Below are positions 1 through 6,241 of a DNA stretch of 9,175 nucleotides, one piece after another; position 1 is the first letter of the stretch; every line of letters begins with the position of its first letter. Source of the DNA: Nitrospirota bacterium (GTDB lineage: Bacteria > Nitrospinota_A > UBA7883); the NCBI GenBank assembly GCA_011052055.1, contig DRJW01000060.1, positions 1-9,175 of the forward strand, given 5' to 3'. Position numbers and translations under genes: made by a program. Under the pieces are notes generated by a model. It saw only the letters and a list, made by a program, of their open reading frames with translations. It was not told the origin of the DNA and ran no database searches.

Positions 1-66
1 AATAACTACTCTGAGGACGATTTTGACTCGTCAACGAAGCATGGCGCCTTTTACAGCCGATTGTAG
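1..66 (+). CDS. possible C-terminal end of a plus-strand gene (partial)
   Basis: Plus-strand frame 1 is open from the first base of the window and ends at a TAG at 64-66, giving 21 residues that end in KHGAFYSRL. The peptide is acidic and polar in its first half (SEDDFDSS) and reads like a natural hydrophilic protein tail. If real, the gene converges on dxr, with only 13 bases between the two stop codons, and the minus-strand operon would end at dxr. An open frame of 22 codons is easily a chance event, and no domain can be recognised from so little sequence. The call rests on composition and position only. Confidence 0.3.
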   Translation, partial: NNYSEDDFDSSTKHGAFYSRL

Positions 67-79
67 CAGAAATGGATTT

Positions 80-1237
80 TTAGAGGTTCCCTATAATCTC
101 ACGCGCCTTGATTCTCGCTTCCTTGTCTACGGTCAGCGCTTCCGGCAGATTTCTTACAGGATGTGGTTTGATTAAAGTGAGGGTTTCTTCGACCACCTCT
201 GAAATGGCGGTGAACGCTATTTTTTTCTCCAGAAACGCCGCTACCGCCACTTCGTTAGCCGCGTTCAAAACAGCCGGGGCCGATCCTCCCGTATCCAGCG
301 CGTCGTAGGCCAGTTTCAACGAGGGAAATTTTTTTATATCGGGCGGCTCGAAAGTAAGTTTTTTAATTTTCGTCAAGTCGAGCCGGGGAAGATTCACTTT
401 GAGCCTGTTCGGATAGTTTAAGGCGAACGAGATAGGAGCCCGCATGTCCGGGAGCCCCATCTGGGCGATCACGGATGAGTCGTAAAACTCGACCATCGAA
501 TGTATAATGCTCTGCGGGTGGATTAACACTTCTATTTTCGACGGCTGAATGTTGAAAAGCCATCGCGCTTCGATCACTTCCAGCCCTTTGTTCATCATAG
601 TGGCCGAGTCTATAGATATTTTAGGCCCCATGCTCCAGACCGGATGGCAAAGCGCCTCGTTAACGGTTATATGCCGCGTCTTCGAGATCGGCATGGTTCG
701 AAACGGCCCGCCGGAAGCTGTTAAAATCAGTTTCGAAACCGTTTTTTTAAGGTGTCTCTCCCCACGAAGCGCCTGGAAAATGGCGGAGTGCTCGGAGTCT
801 ACCGGAATAATTTTAATTTTCGCGGCTCTCGCCTCTTTGCTTACCAATTGTCCTGCGGTAACCATTGTCTCCTTGTTGGCTAGCGCGATCTGTTTGCCTG
901 CTTTTATCGCCGCGAGGGTGGGAGCAAGCCCGACCGCCCCCACCATAGCCGACAAGACAACATCGGCGTCCGGGGTCATGGCGACCTCGATGGCTCCTTC
1001 CACTCCTGTGACTATTTTTACCTTTTTTTTGATTATCGCCCGAAGCTGTTTTGCCGTTCTGGCGTCGGCCACAGATACGATCTTCGGGCTAAACTTTTCT
1101 ATCTGGATTTTAAGATTTTTAAGATTGGATCGCGCTGAAAGACCGACGACGCGAAAACTGTCCGGCCTGCTTTCAATAATTTTAAGCGCGTTGACCCCGA
1201 TGGAGCCGGTGGAGCCTAAGATGACTATATTTTTCAC
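80..1237 (-). CDS. dxr: 1-deoxy-D-xylulose 5-phosphate reductoisomerase
   Basis: Cytoplasmic enzyme of step 2 of the MEP pathway: it rearranges and reduces DXP to 2-C-methyl-D-erythritol 4-phosphate using NADPH and a divalent metal. The 385-residue length is normal. The N-terminal Rossmann motif GSTGSIG is at residues 8-14 and ALANKETMVTAG at 118-129. The metal-binding motif PVDSEHS puts the ligands at D147 and E149. The SASGGPFR-like segment is at 173-180, and SATMMNKGLEVIEARWLF at 211-228 supplies N216, K217 and the third metal ligand E220. The start is GTG at 1237-1235, sharing the bases GTGA with the cdsA stop. No Shine-Dalgarno sequence is visible, so translation is probably coupled to cdsA. 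It is the last gene of the minus-strand run before the window edge; rseP, a frequent neighbour here, is not visible in the 79 bases downstream. Confidence 0.98.
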   Translation of the reverse strand: MKNIVILGSTGSIGVNALKIIESRPDSFRVVGLSARSNLKNLKIQIEKFSPKIVSVADARTAKQLRAIIKKKVKIVTGVEGAIEVAMTPDADVVLSAMVGAVGLAPTLAAIKAGKQIALANKETMVTAGQLVSKEARAAKIKIIPVDSEHSAIFQALRGERHLKKTVSKLILTASGGPFRTMPISKTRHITVNEALCHPVWSMGPKISIDSATMMNKGLEVIEARWLFNIQPSKIEVLIHPQSIIHSMVEFYDSSVIAQMGLPDMRAPISFALNYPNRLKVNLPRLDLTKIKKLTFEPPDIKKFPSLKLAYDALDTGGSAPAVLNAANEVAVAAFLEKKIAFTAISEVVEETLTLIKPHPVRNLPEALTVDKEARIKAREIIGNL

Positions 1238-2073
1238 TGGCTCAAAAATATTGTTACATAAATGTAAAAAGAGACTGCGCTGAACATCAGGCTGTCGATC
1301 CTGTCGAGGACGCCGCCATGCCCCGGTATGGCCGAGCCTGAATCTTTCACGCCCATTTTTCTTTTGATGGACGATTCGGCGAGATCGCCTATGGGGCCGA
1401 TAAAACCGGCCAGCGCTCCCGCCGCCAGAGCGTGCGGCATGCCAAGCATGGGGGCCACCGCAAGTTTCGCCCCCACCGCGCCCGCCATCGCTCCGGCAAG
1501 GCCGCCGATGAAACCTTCTACGGTTTTGCCAGGGCTTATCTGCGGAGCAAGCGGCGTTTTCCCGACGCTTTTACCGGTGAAAAAAGCGAATATATCGCTA
1601 AACGCATTGGCGGTGACTATTATAATAATGTACCCTTCACCCCCCGGCTCGGCTCTTAGCGCCGCAAGGGCTGATAGCGGGATCGTGACATAAAATATGC
1701 CGTAAAGGGTGTTGGAGGCCCTCTGATAGGCCAAATCGTCTTTTTGAAACAGGCTCAAGGCTATGACCAGGATCAAAACCGCTCCTGTCACAGCGACAAT
1801 ATGATCTCCACCGCCAAAATAAATAACGGCCACGATAGCGGCGCCTGCTGTGACGGATGTCAGTTTTAGATCCGGCTGACCCCCGGCTTTGAGCATGCCG
1901 CTCAACTCCAGCAGACAGACGGCGACGGTTATTTCGCAAAAGACAAAAAAATGGAGAGGTGATCCGAAAACAACAAGAGCGGCAAAACCTGCGGCCAGGA
2001 CAACGCCGCTTGCTATCCGAATCACAGGCAGGTCATCCCGTCTCGCCTGAAACCTGCGCCCTCGTCTTGCCAT
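1234..2073 (-). CDS. cdsA: phosphatidate cytidylyltransferase (CDP-diacylglycerol synthase)
   Basis: Integral membrane enzyme that makes CDP-diacylglycerol from phosphatidic acid and CTP, the branch point for bacterial phospholipids. The 279-residue protein has a short basic N-terminus and then successive hydrophobic segments beginning at about residues 19-36 and continuing to the C-terminus. The family signature is intact in SSIKRKMGVKDSG (234-246) followed by PGHGGVLDRID (250-260). The upstream segment SDIFAFFTGKSVGK (159-172) with SPGKTVEG (180-187) is also typical. The ATG at 2073 lies 41 bases inside uppS and has only a poor ribosome binding site. An in-frame GTG at 2025-2023, just after the uppS stop, would remove the arginine-rich first 16 residues and is a real alternative. 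The stop overlaps the dxr start. Confidence 0.96.
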   Translation of the reverse strand: MARRGRRFQARRDDLPVIRIASGVVLAAGFAALVVFGSPLHFFVFCEITVAVCLLELSGMLKAGGQPDLKLTSVTAGAAIVAVIYFGGGDHIVAVTGAVLILVIALSLFQKDDLAYQRASNTLYGIFYVTIPLSALAALRAEPGGEGYIIIIVTANAFSDIFAFFTGKSVGKTPLAPQISPGKTVEGFIGGLAGAMAGAVGAKLAVAPMLGMPHALAAGALAGFIGPIGDLAESSIKRKMGVKDSGSAIPGHGGVLDRIDSLMFSAVSFYIYVTIFLSQ

Positions 2074-2794
2074 ACCGGCGCTCTCTGGACTGGTACGAAA
2101 TTATGGCCTCCATGAGGTCGGCCGACGTGAACTCGGGCCATAGCTTATCGGTAAAATATAGCTCTGTATAGGCGATCTGCCATAAAAGAAAATTGCTTAT
2201 TCTAAGCTCGCCGCTGGTTCTTATAAGAAGGTCTGGCGGTGGAAGCGCCTTGGTGTCGAGGTACGACGCGAACTTATCTTCGTCAATCTCCTCGGCGCGG
2301 ACCAATTTGTTCTCAACATCTTTGACCAGCTGTCTCGCGGCCCGGACAATCTCGTCGCGTGAGCCGTACGACAAAGCAAGTGTAAGGGTCATCCCTGTGT
2401 TATCTTTAGTCTTCTGCTTCGCGTCTAGAATAACTTCTCTGGCGAAACCGGGTAAATCCTCGACGTTCCCTATAGTGTTAAACCGTATATTCTCTTTGAG
2501 CATGCGCCCAAGCTCTTTGATGAGATATTTTTTTAAAATCCCCATGAGCGTGGAGACTTCATCGGAGGGCCTGCTCCAGTTCTCAAGGCTGAACGAGTAA
2601 AGTGTAAGGGCGTTAACGCCAAGCTTTCTGCATGAAGTTACAATCTCGTCCACCCTGGTCACGCCAATGCGATGACCCTCGGCCCGGGGCATTCTTCTTT
2701 GTTCTGCCCAGCGCCCGTTGCCATCCATTATAATCGCTATATGCATGGGAAGACGTGTCTTGTCAACTTTGACCTCAAGCTCGTCGACGCTCAT
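2033..2794 (-). CDS. uppS: isoprenyl transferase (undecaprenyl diphosphate synthase type)
   Basis: cis-prenyltransferase that extends farnesyl diphosphate with isopentenyl diphosphate to the long-chain carrier (usually undecaprenyl diphosphate) needed for peptidoglycan and surface polysaccharides. At 253 residues it has the usual family length. The hallmark MDGNGRW is at 23-29 with catalytic D24. LYSFSLENWSRP is at 65-76, RTSGELRISNF at 192-202 (diphosphate-binding arginines), and the late RERRYG at 237-242. It acts at the cytoplasmic face of the membrane. The chosen ATG at 2794 follows the frr stop after 20 bases and has no recognisable Shine-Dalgarno sequence; an internal ATG at residue 17 is an alternative, but some N-terminal extension before the MDGNGRW strand is normal. 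Chain length cannot be read from the sequence, so undecaprenyl is inferred from family and context. The 3' end overlaps cdsA by 41 bases. Confidence 0.97.
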   Translation of the reverse strand: MSVDELEVKVDKTRLPMHIAIIMDGNGRWAEQRRMPRAEGHRIGVTRVDEIVTSCRKLGVNALTLYSFSLENWSRPSDEVSTLMGILKKYLIKELGRMLKENIRFNTIGNVEDLPGFAREVILDAKQKTKDNTGMTLTLALSYGSRDEIVRAARQLVKDVENKLVRAEEIDEDKFASYLDTKALPPPDLLIRTSGELRISNFLLWQIAYTELYFTDKLWPEFTSADLMEAIISYQSRERRYGKTRAQVSGETG

Positions 2795-2814
2795 TGAAAA
2801 CCAAAAGTCGCGGA

Positions 2815-3372
2815 CTATTTGTCCATGACTTCCTTTTCTTTTTCCGCTTCAAGTTTGCTCACCGATCCGATGAATTCGTCGGTGATTTTCTGCACCCTGT
2901 CTGCGGCTGTGTGGGATTCGTCTTCTGATATCTCTTTGGCCTTCTCTTTTTTCTTTATGCTATCCACTCCATCCCGGCGCACGTTGCGAACGGCTATCTT
3001 CGCTTCCTCGGCGGTTTTCCTGACCACCTTCACCAGTTCTTTCCTCCTCTCCTCCGTCAGCGAAGGAATGGGAATGCGTATTACTTTACCGTCGCTAGAC
3101 GGGGTGAGCCCCAGGTCTGACGAAAGGATGGCTTTTTCGATGATAGGGGTCATCGATGCGTCCCAGGGTTGCACGCTTATGGTAAGAGAGTCGGGGAGCG
3201 AAAGGTTCGCCACCTGGTTTAACGGCGTCTCCACTCCATAATAGTCAACGTGAATACCATCTAAAAGGGCAAGAGAAGCGCGTCCCGTCCTTATGCCGGC
3301 AAGCTCGCGTCCCAGACGCTCAACCGTGACCTCCATCTTGTGCTTTACTTCGCCAAATATTTTTTCGACCAT
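2815..3372 (-). CDS. frr: ribosome recycling factor
   Basis: Cytoplasmic factor that, with EF-G, splits post-termination ribosomes. The 185-residue protein is the family's usual length and matches it end to end. The N-terminal helix carries RELAGIRTGRAS. The small domain contains VDYYGVETPLNQVANLS, and QPWDASM comes next. Then come the conserved RIPIPSLTEERRKEL segment and the NVRRD motif, whose arginines contact 23S rRNA. The long charged C-terminal helix ends the protein. The ATG at 3372 is well supported: GGGGGA at 3386-3381 lies 8 bases upstream, inside the last codons of pyrH, whose stop is only 3 bases away. It is surely co-transcribed with pyrH. No unusual residue was noticed. Confidence 0.98.
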   Translation of the reverse strand: MVEKIFGEVKHKMEVTVERLGRELAGIRTGRASLALLDGIHVDYYGVETPLNQVANLSLPDSLTISVQPWDASMTPIIEKAILSSDLGLTPSSDGKVIRIPIPSLTEERRKELVKVVRKTAEEAKIAVRNVRRDGVDSIKKKEKAKEISEDESHTAADRVQKITDEFIGSVSKLEAEKEKEVMDK

Positions 3373-3375
3373 ACC

Positions 3376-4101
3376 TTACTTCCCCCTGACGATGGTCCCT
3401 ATCTTCTCGCCCAGAAGGACGCGCTTTATATTTCCCGTCACGGTCATGTCAAAAACGATGATCGGAACGTCGTTTTCCATGCACAACGATATAGCCGCGG
3501 CGTCCATAACTTTCAGGTTGTCTCTGAGGACATCAATGAATTTCAACTCCTTATATTTTCTGGCAGTGCTGACTTTCATCGGATCCGCATCGTAGATACC
3601 GTCCACTTTTGTAGCTTTTAAAATCACCTGCGCCCCAAGCTCCATTGCGCGGAGGCTGGCGGTGGTGTCGGTTGTGAAATAAGGGTTGCCTGTCCCTCCG
3701 GCCAGTATTATCACCCTGTCCTTTTCCAGATGGCGGATGGCGCGCCTGCGCACATAAGGCTCCGCGAGTTGATGGATGTCGATCGCGGTGAGCATCCGGG
3801 TATCGCAATCCATCTCTTCGAGCGCGTTTTGAAGCGCCAGGCCGTTTATCATAGTGGCCATCATACCCATGTTGTCCGCCGAGACCCGATCCATACCCTT
3901 TTCGGAGGCCTCAGAGCCTCGAAAAATATTACCGCCACCCACAACAACCGCAATCTCGATACCCAGATTTGCGATGCCTTTAATTTCGCTGGCGAGGTGG
4001 CGAACCGAACCAAATCCGATCCCCTGGGCGCCTTTATCACAAAACGCCTCTCCGGTCACTTTGAGCAATACACGTTTAAAAGGAAGTTTGGCTGATTCCA
4101 T
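3376..4101 (-). CDS. pyrH: UMP kinase (bacterial type)
   Basis: Phosphorylates UMP to UDP with ATP in pyrimidine nucleotide synthesis; the bacterial enzyme is a hexamer of the amino-acid-kinase fold, unrelated to eukaryotic UMP/CMP kinases. Counting from the ATG at 4101 the protein has 241 residues, a usual length for the family. The nucleotide-binding start reads KRVLLKVTGEAF (most homologues have KLSGEA, a mild variant). GGGNIFRG follows at about 56-63, then DNMGMMATMING, and the UMP-binding AGGTGNPYFTTDTTA at about 134-148. A GTG at 4116, overlapping the tsf stop as GTGA, would add five residues. I prefer the ATG because GGGGGA at 4111-4106 sits 4 bases upstream of it and MESAKLPFKRV is a typical beginning. 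It is part of the conserved rpsB-tsf-pyrH-frr block. Confidence 0.97.
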   Translation of the reverse strand: MESAKLPFKRVLLKVTGEAFCDKGAQGIGFGSVRHLASEIKGIANLGIEIAVVVGGGNIFRGSEASEKGMDRVSADNMGMMATMINGLALQNALEEMDCDTRMLTAIDIHQLAEPYVRRRAIRHLEKDRVIILAGGTGNPYFTTDTTASLRAMELGAQVILKATKVDGIYDADPMKVSTARKYKELKFIDVLRDNLKVMDAAAISLCMENDVPIIVFDMTVTGNIKRVLLGEKIGTIVRGK

Positions 4102-4112
4102 AAAATCCCCCG

Positions 4113-4988
4113 TCACTCGCCCAGTTGAAAACGGCTGAACCGGGTGACCGCGACAGGCTCACCCATTTCTTTGCCTGCTTCTTCGAGCAAGCCTTTAACC
4201 GATTTATCCGTATCTTTCACAAAAGCCTGCTCCAGCAGACAAACCTCCTTATAATATTTTTTCAGCTTTCCCTCGATAATCTTGGGTATTATTTTGTCCG
4301 GCTTGCCCGACTCTCTGGCCTGAGCCTCGAAAATCTCCTTTTCTCTCGCCACAACTTCAGGCGGCAGATCGTCAATCCCTATGGAGAGGGGATTCGACGC
4401 CGCTACATGCATCGCCAGATCACGGCAAAGCCCTCTGAAAGCTTCGTTGTCGGCCGTCTCCTGTGTCGCGCACGATACTTCCACGATAACCCCGATGCCG
4501 CCCACGCCATGAATATACATGCCAAACCCGCCGGGATCGCTCTTCTGGTACAGCGCCCGCCGTCCTATCGCTATGTTCTCGCCAAGCTCGCGAATTTTTT
4601 CTGTAATGACGCTTTTTACTGTATGCGAAGCATCTTCGGAAAAGGGTTGATCCATAAAGGAGTCTTCATCTTCCACAAATTCGGATTTGACCAGATGCTC
4701 CGCCAGATTTTTCACTAACTCCTGAAACTTTTCGTTTCTGGCGACAAAATCTGTCTCGCATTTGACCTCGATAAGAGAACCCGATCCGCCTGTAACGGCT
4801 CCTCCCACAGCGCCTTCCCTGGTAGATCGCCCGGCCTTTTTCTCAGCCGCGCTGGAGCCTTTTTTACGCAGATAATCCAACGCCTCTTCAGTATCGCCTT
4901 CGGTCTGCTTCAGCGCGTCTTTACATTCCATAATTCCCGCGCCCGACCTTGCTCTCAGGTCTTTTATCATCTCCGCGCTTATCGTCAT
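4113..4988 (-). CDS. tsf: translation elongation factor Ts
   Basis: Guanine nucleotide exchange factor that reloads EF-Tu with GTP. The 291-residue protein is the long, two-subdomain type. The UBA-like N-terminal domain holds RSGAGIMECKDAL (14-26) and EALDYLRKKG (35-44). The key EF-Tu-contacting motif TDFVARNEKF is at 79-88. The tail ending in AVTRFSRFQLGE is typical. The ATG at 4988 is preceded by a strong purine tract, GGGAGGAA at 5006-4999, about 10-12 bases upstream, which fixes the start. It is separated from rpsB by 115 bases and runs into pyrH with a GTGA overlap or, with the preferred pyrH ATG, an 11-base gap. Confidence 0.98.
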   Translation of the reverse strand: MTISAEMIKDLRARSGAGIMECKDALKQTEGDTEEALDYLRKKGSSAAEKKAGRSTREGAVGGAVTGGSGSLIEVKCETDFVARNEKFQELVKNLAEHLVKSEFVEDEDSFMDQPFSEDASHTVKSVITEKIRELGENIAIGRRALYQKSDPGGFGMYIHGVGGIGVIVEVSCATQETADNEAFRGLCRDLAMHVAASNPLSIGIDDLPPEVVAREKEIFEAQARESGKPDKIIPKIIEGKLKKYYKEVCLLEQAFVKDTDKSVKGLLEEAGKEMGEPVAVTRFSRFQLGE

Positions 4989-5036
4989 CTTCTCAAACTT
5001 CCTCCCTTGGGAAAATAAGTTACAACAAATATGTCA

Positions 5037-5056
5037 CGCCGCAGTAATCAACGGCG
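5037..5056 (-). other. GC-rich hairpin between rpsB and tsf
   Basis: A perfect 5-base inverted repeat CGCCG/CGGCG encloses a 10-base loop. It overlaps the palindrome GGCGCGCC at 5053-5060, so two foldings compete. No U-run follows on the minus-strand transcript, so it is not a normal intrinsic terminator. It may pause polymerase or mark an RNA processing site between the two genes. Five base pairs can arise by chance; the assignment of any role is inference. Confidence 0.25.
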
Positions 5057-5103
5057 CGCCTGAAACTAAGAAGCTCTCTGCTAAATTCGCTCCGCCGCCC
5101 AGG

Positions 5104-5949
5104 CTAACCTGCGGCCTTTTCAACCTTCGCGTCCGTATTATCTCCAGATTTACCCACGGCGGTTTTGCTTTCTTCTTTTTTCAACGCCATCTCTTTATCT
5201 TCAAGCTTTTTCTTCTCTGTGGCGGCTCGCTCATGCTCTTGGGCCACCGCTTTTTCTCTCATATCATATTCGTTCGCGCCTTCCAAAATCGCGTCCGCAA
5301 TTGCGGAGGATATAAGCTCGATCGCCCTGTTTGCGTCGTCGTTTCCGGGAATGATGTAGTCGATCCCGTCAGGGTCGCAGTTCGTGTCCACTATGGCCAT
5401 CACCGGAATCTTAAGTTTGACCGCCTCGGAGAGGGCGATCTTCTCTTTTTTAGTATCCACAATAAAAACAGCGTCTGGAAGACCGCCCATATCCCGTATG
5501 CCGCCCAGATACCGCTCAAGCTTTAATTTCTCTTTCTGGAGCTTAATGACTTCTTTTTTGGCCAGCACCTTAAACGATCCGTCCTCTTCCATCCCATCAA
5601 GCTGGTTAAGCCTGCCGATGCTCATCTTGATCGTCTCATAGTTTGTAAGCATGCCACCCAGCCATCTCTCGCGAACATACGGCATGCCACAACGGGTAGC
5701 CTGCTCGGCAATAATATCCTTGGCCTGGGATTTTGTGCCGATGAACAGAATTTTACTTCTCCTGGCCGCAAGCTCCCGCGTGAAAGCTATGGCCTTTTCA
5801 AATTTTTTAAGGGTTTGCTGAAGGTCTATTATGTAGATTCCGTTTCGGGATCCAAAAATGTATTTGCGCATTTTCGGGTTCCACCGTTTTGTCTGGTGGC
5901 CGAAATGAAGACCGGTCTCCATCATCCGCTTTATCGTAACATCGCTCAC
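5104..5949 (-). CDS. rpsB: 30S ribosomal protein S2
   Basis: Small-subunit ribosomal protein that joins late in 30S assembly and interacts with S1 in bacteria that carry S1. The S2 core fills residues 1 to about 226: ETGLHFGHQTKRWNPKMRKYIFGSRNGIYIIDLQQT (11-46), IGTKSQAKDII, YVRERWLGGMLTNYETI (91-107), IRDMGGLPDAVFIVD (151-165), and VDTNCDPDGIDYIIPGNDDANRAI (187-210). Residues from about 227 to 281 form a tail rich in Lys, Glu and Ala (REKAVAQEHERAATEKKKLEDK and onward), probably helical or disordered; this makes the protein longer than the E. coli form. The start is GTG at 5949, fixed by the strong AAGGAGAG at 5961-5954 about 6 bases upstream. It is the first gene of the translation block and has its own promoter. 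Confidence 0.98.
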   Translation of the reverse strand: MSDVTIKRMMETGLHFGHQTKRWNPKMRKYIFGSRNGIYIIDLQQTLKKFEKAIAFTRELAARRSKILFIGTKSQAKDIIAEQATRCGMPYVRERWLGGMLTNYETIKMSIGRLNQLDGMEEDGSFKVLAKKEVIKLQKEKLKLERYLGGIRDMGGLPDAVFIVDTKKEKIALSEAVKLKIPVMAIVDTNCDPDGIDYIIPGNDDANRAIELISSAIADAILEGANEYDMREKAVAQEHERAATEKKKLEDKEMALKKEESKTAVGKSGDNTDAKVEKAAG

Positions 5950-6083
5950 GTATCTCTCCTTGCTTCAAGTTAATCCTCTGTTTTCTTCATTACTAAAACG
6001 AAAACGGCCTGGCCGCACTTGAGCGCTTCAGATCAGAAAACATGTGTTCTTCGCTTTCCGGCGTATTCGCCAAAAACGAGTAA
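5950..6083 (-). promoter_or_regulatory. rpsB 5' leader with inverted repeat and possible 16-codon leader ORF
   Basis: This is the untranslated stretch expected from the predicted promoter at 6090-6117. It contains the small hairpin GGCG-AATA-CGCC (6071-6060) and a perfect 8-base inverted repeat TGTTTTCT (6042-6035) / AGAAAACA (5986-5979) whose loop holds the short GC palindrome CGGCC-A-GGCCG (6015-6005) followed by TTTTCGTTTT. An ATG at 6043 opens a 16-codon frame (MFSDLKRSSAARPFSF) that ends at TAG 5995-5993, with only a weak ribosome binding site. Autoregulated S2 leaders are known in other bacteria, so control by S2 is a reasonable guess, but I do not recognise a known leader family here. 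Confidence 0.4.
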
Positions 6084-6089
6084 TCACGT

Positions 6090-6117
6090 AATATATCACA
6101 TAGATGGGGCCGGACAA
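6090..6117 (-). promoter_or_regulatory. predicted sigma-70-type promoter for the rpsB operon
   Basis: On the minus strand the -35 box is TTGTCC (6117-6112, four of six consensus bases) and the -10 box TATATT (6095-6090, five of six), with a 16-base spacer. The three bases before the -10 box are TGA, giving an extended -10 element. The predicted start point is near 6083, about 134 bases before the rpsB GTG. Placement directly upstream of the translation gene block supports it. Confidence 0.6.
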
Positions 6118-6128
6118 CTATACTGTTT

Positions 6129-6224
6129 TCACCAAATCGCCGCCAATCGCTCCTCGATGGAATAACCTGCTAATTCAAAAGGTTTTATATGATCGAATCG
6201 TGCTAATTTGGCGGCGTTTTTCAT
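6129..6224 (-). CDS. candidate small ORF, 31 codons, function unknown
   Basis: It begins at ATG 6224-6222, 17 bases after the tlyA stop, and ends at TGA 6131-6129, just upstream of the rpsB promoter. The peptide reads MKNAAKLARFDHIKPFELAG and continues YSIEERLAAIW. The amino acid makeup is balanced and protein-like, with a basic amphipathic start and an acidic EE near the end; there is no membrane segment or signal peptide. No clear Shine-Dalgarno sequence precedes the ATG, so expression might depend on coupling to tlyA. The fragment IKP-(x)n-SIEE loosely recalls the N-terminal lead-in of some aminotransferases, so it could also be a gene remnant. I do not recognise the family, and chance is not excluded. 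Confidence 0.35.
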   Translation of the reverse strand: MKNAAKLARFDHIKPFELAGYSIEERLAAIW

Positions 6225-6235
6225 GGCGCAGGTTA
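6138..6235 (-). repeat. two interleaved inverted repeats (possible pseudoknot)
   Basis: Read along the minus-strand RNA there are four arms in the order A, B, A', B'. A is TAACCTGC (6235-6228) and pairs perfectly with A' GCAGGTTA (6170-6163). B is CGCCGCCAA (6216-6208) and pairs perfectly with B' TTGGCGGCG (6146-6138). The 8- and 9-base pairs cross rather than nest, so they could form a pseudoknot or two mutually exclusive stems. No U-run follows, so it is not a standard terminator. Most of it lies inside the candidate 31-codon ORF. Confidence 0.35.
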
Positions 6236-6241
6236 AGAGCC

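Noticed and set aside
17..36. Overlapping small palindromes downstream of dxr as an operon terminator
   Set aside because: GACGA/TCGTC and TTGAC/GTCAA are five-base stems with no following U-run on the minus-strand transcript; chance is sufficient.
549..1283. Plus-strand open frame of 244 codons, antisense to dxr
   Set aside because: It lies wholly opposite an unmistakable dxr gene, and its predicted peptide has the low-complexity Ser/Ala/Ile/Leu makeup expected from the reverse of a coding strand. No ribosome binding site or domain supports it.
1637..1939. Minus-strand frame of 100 codons inside cdsA
   Set aside because: It is an Arg-rich out-of-frame shadow of cdsA, which has its full signature motif in the correct frame.
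4125..4718. Plus-strand open frame of 197 codons, antisense to tsf
   Set aside because: It is fully explained by the highly conserved EF-Ts gene on the other strand; no family features are visible in its translation.
6005..6015. CGGCC-A-GGCCG followed by TTTTCGTTTT as an intrinsic terminator before rpsB
   Set aside because: The palindrome leaves a one-base loop, so only about three pairs can form, and the T-run is interrupted; it is too weak to call a terminator.
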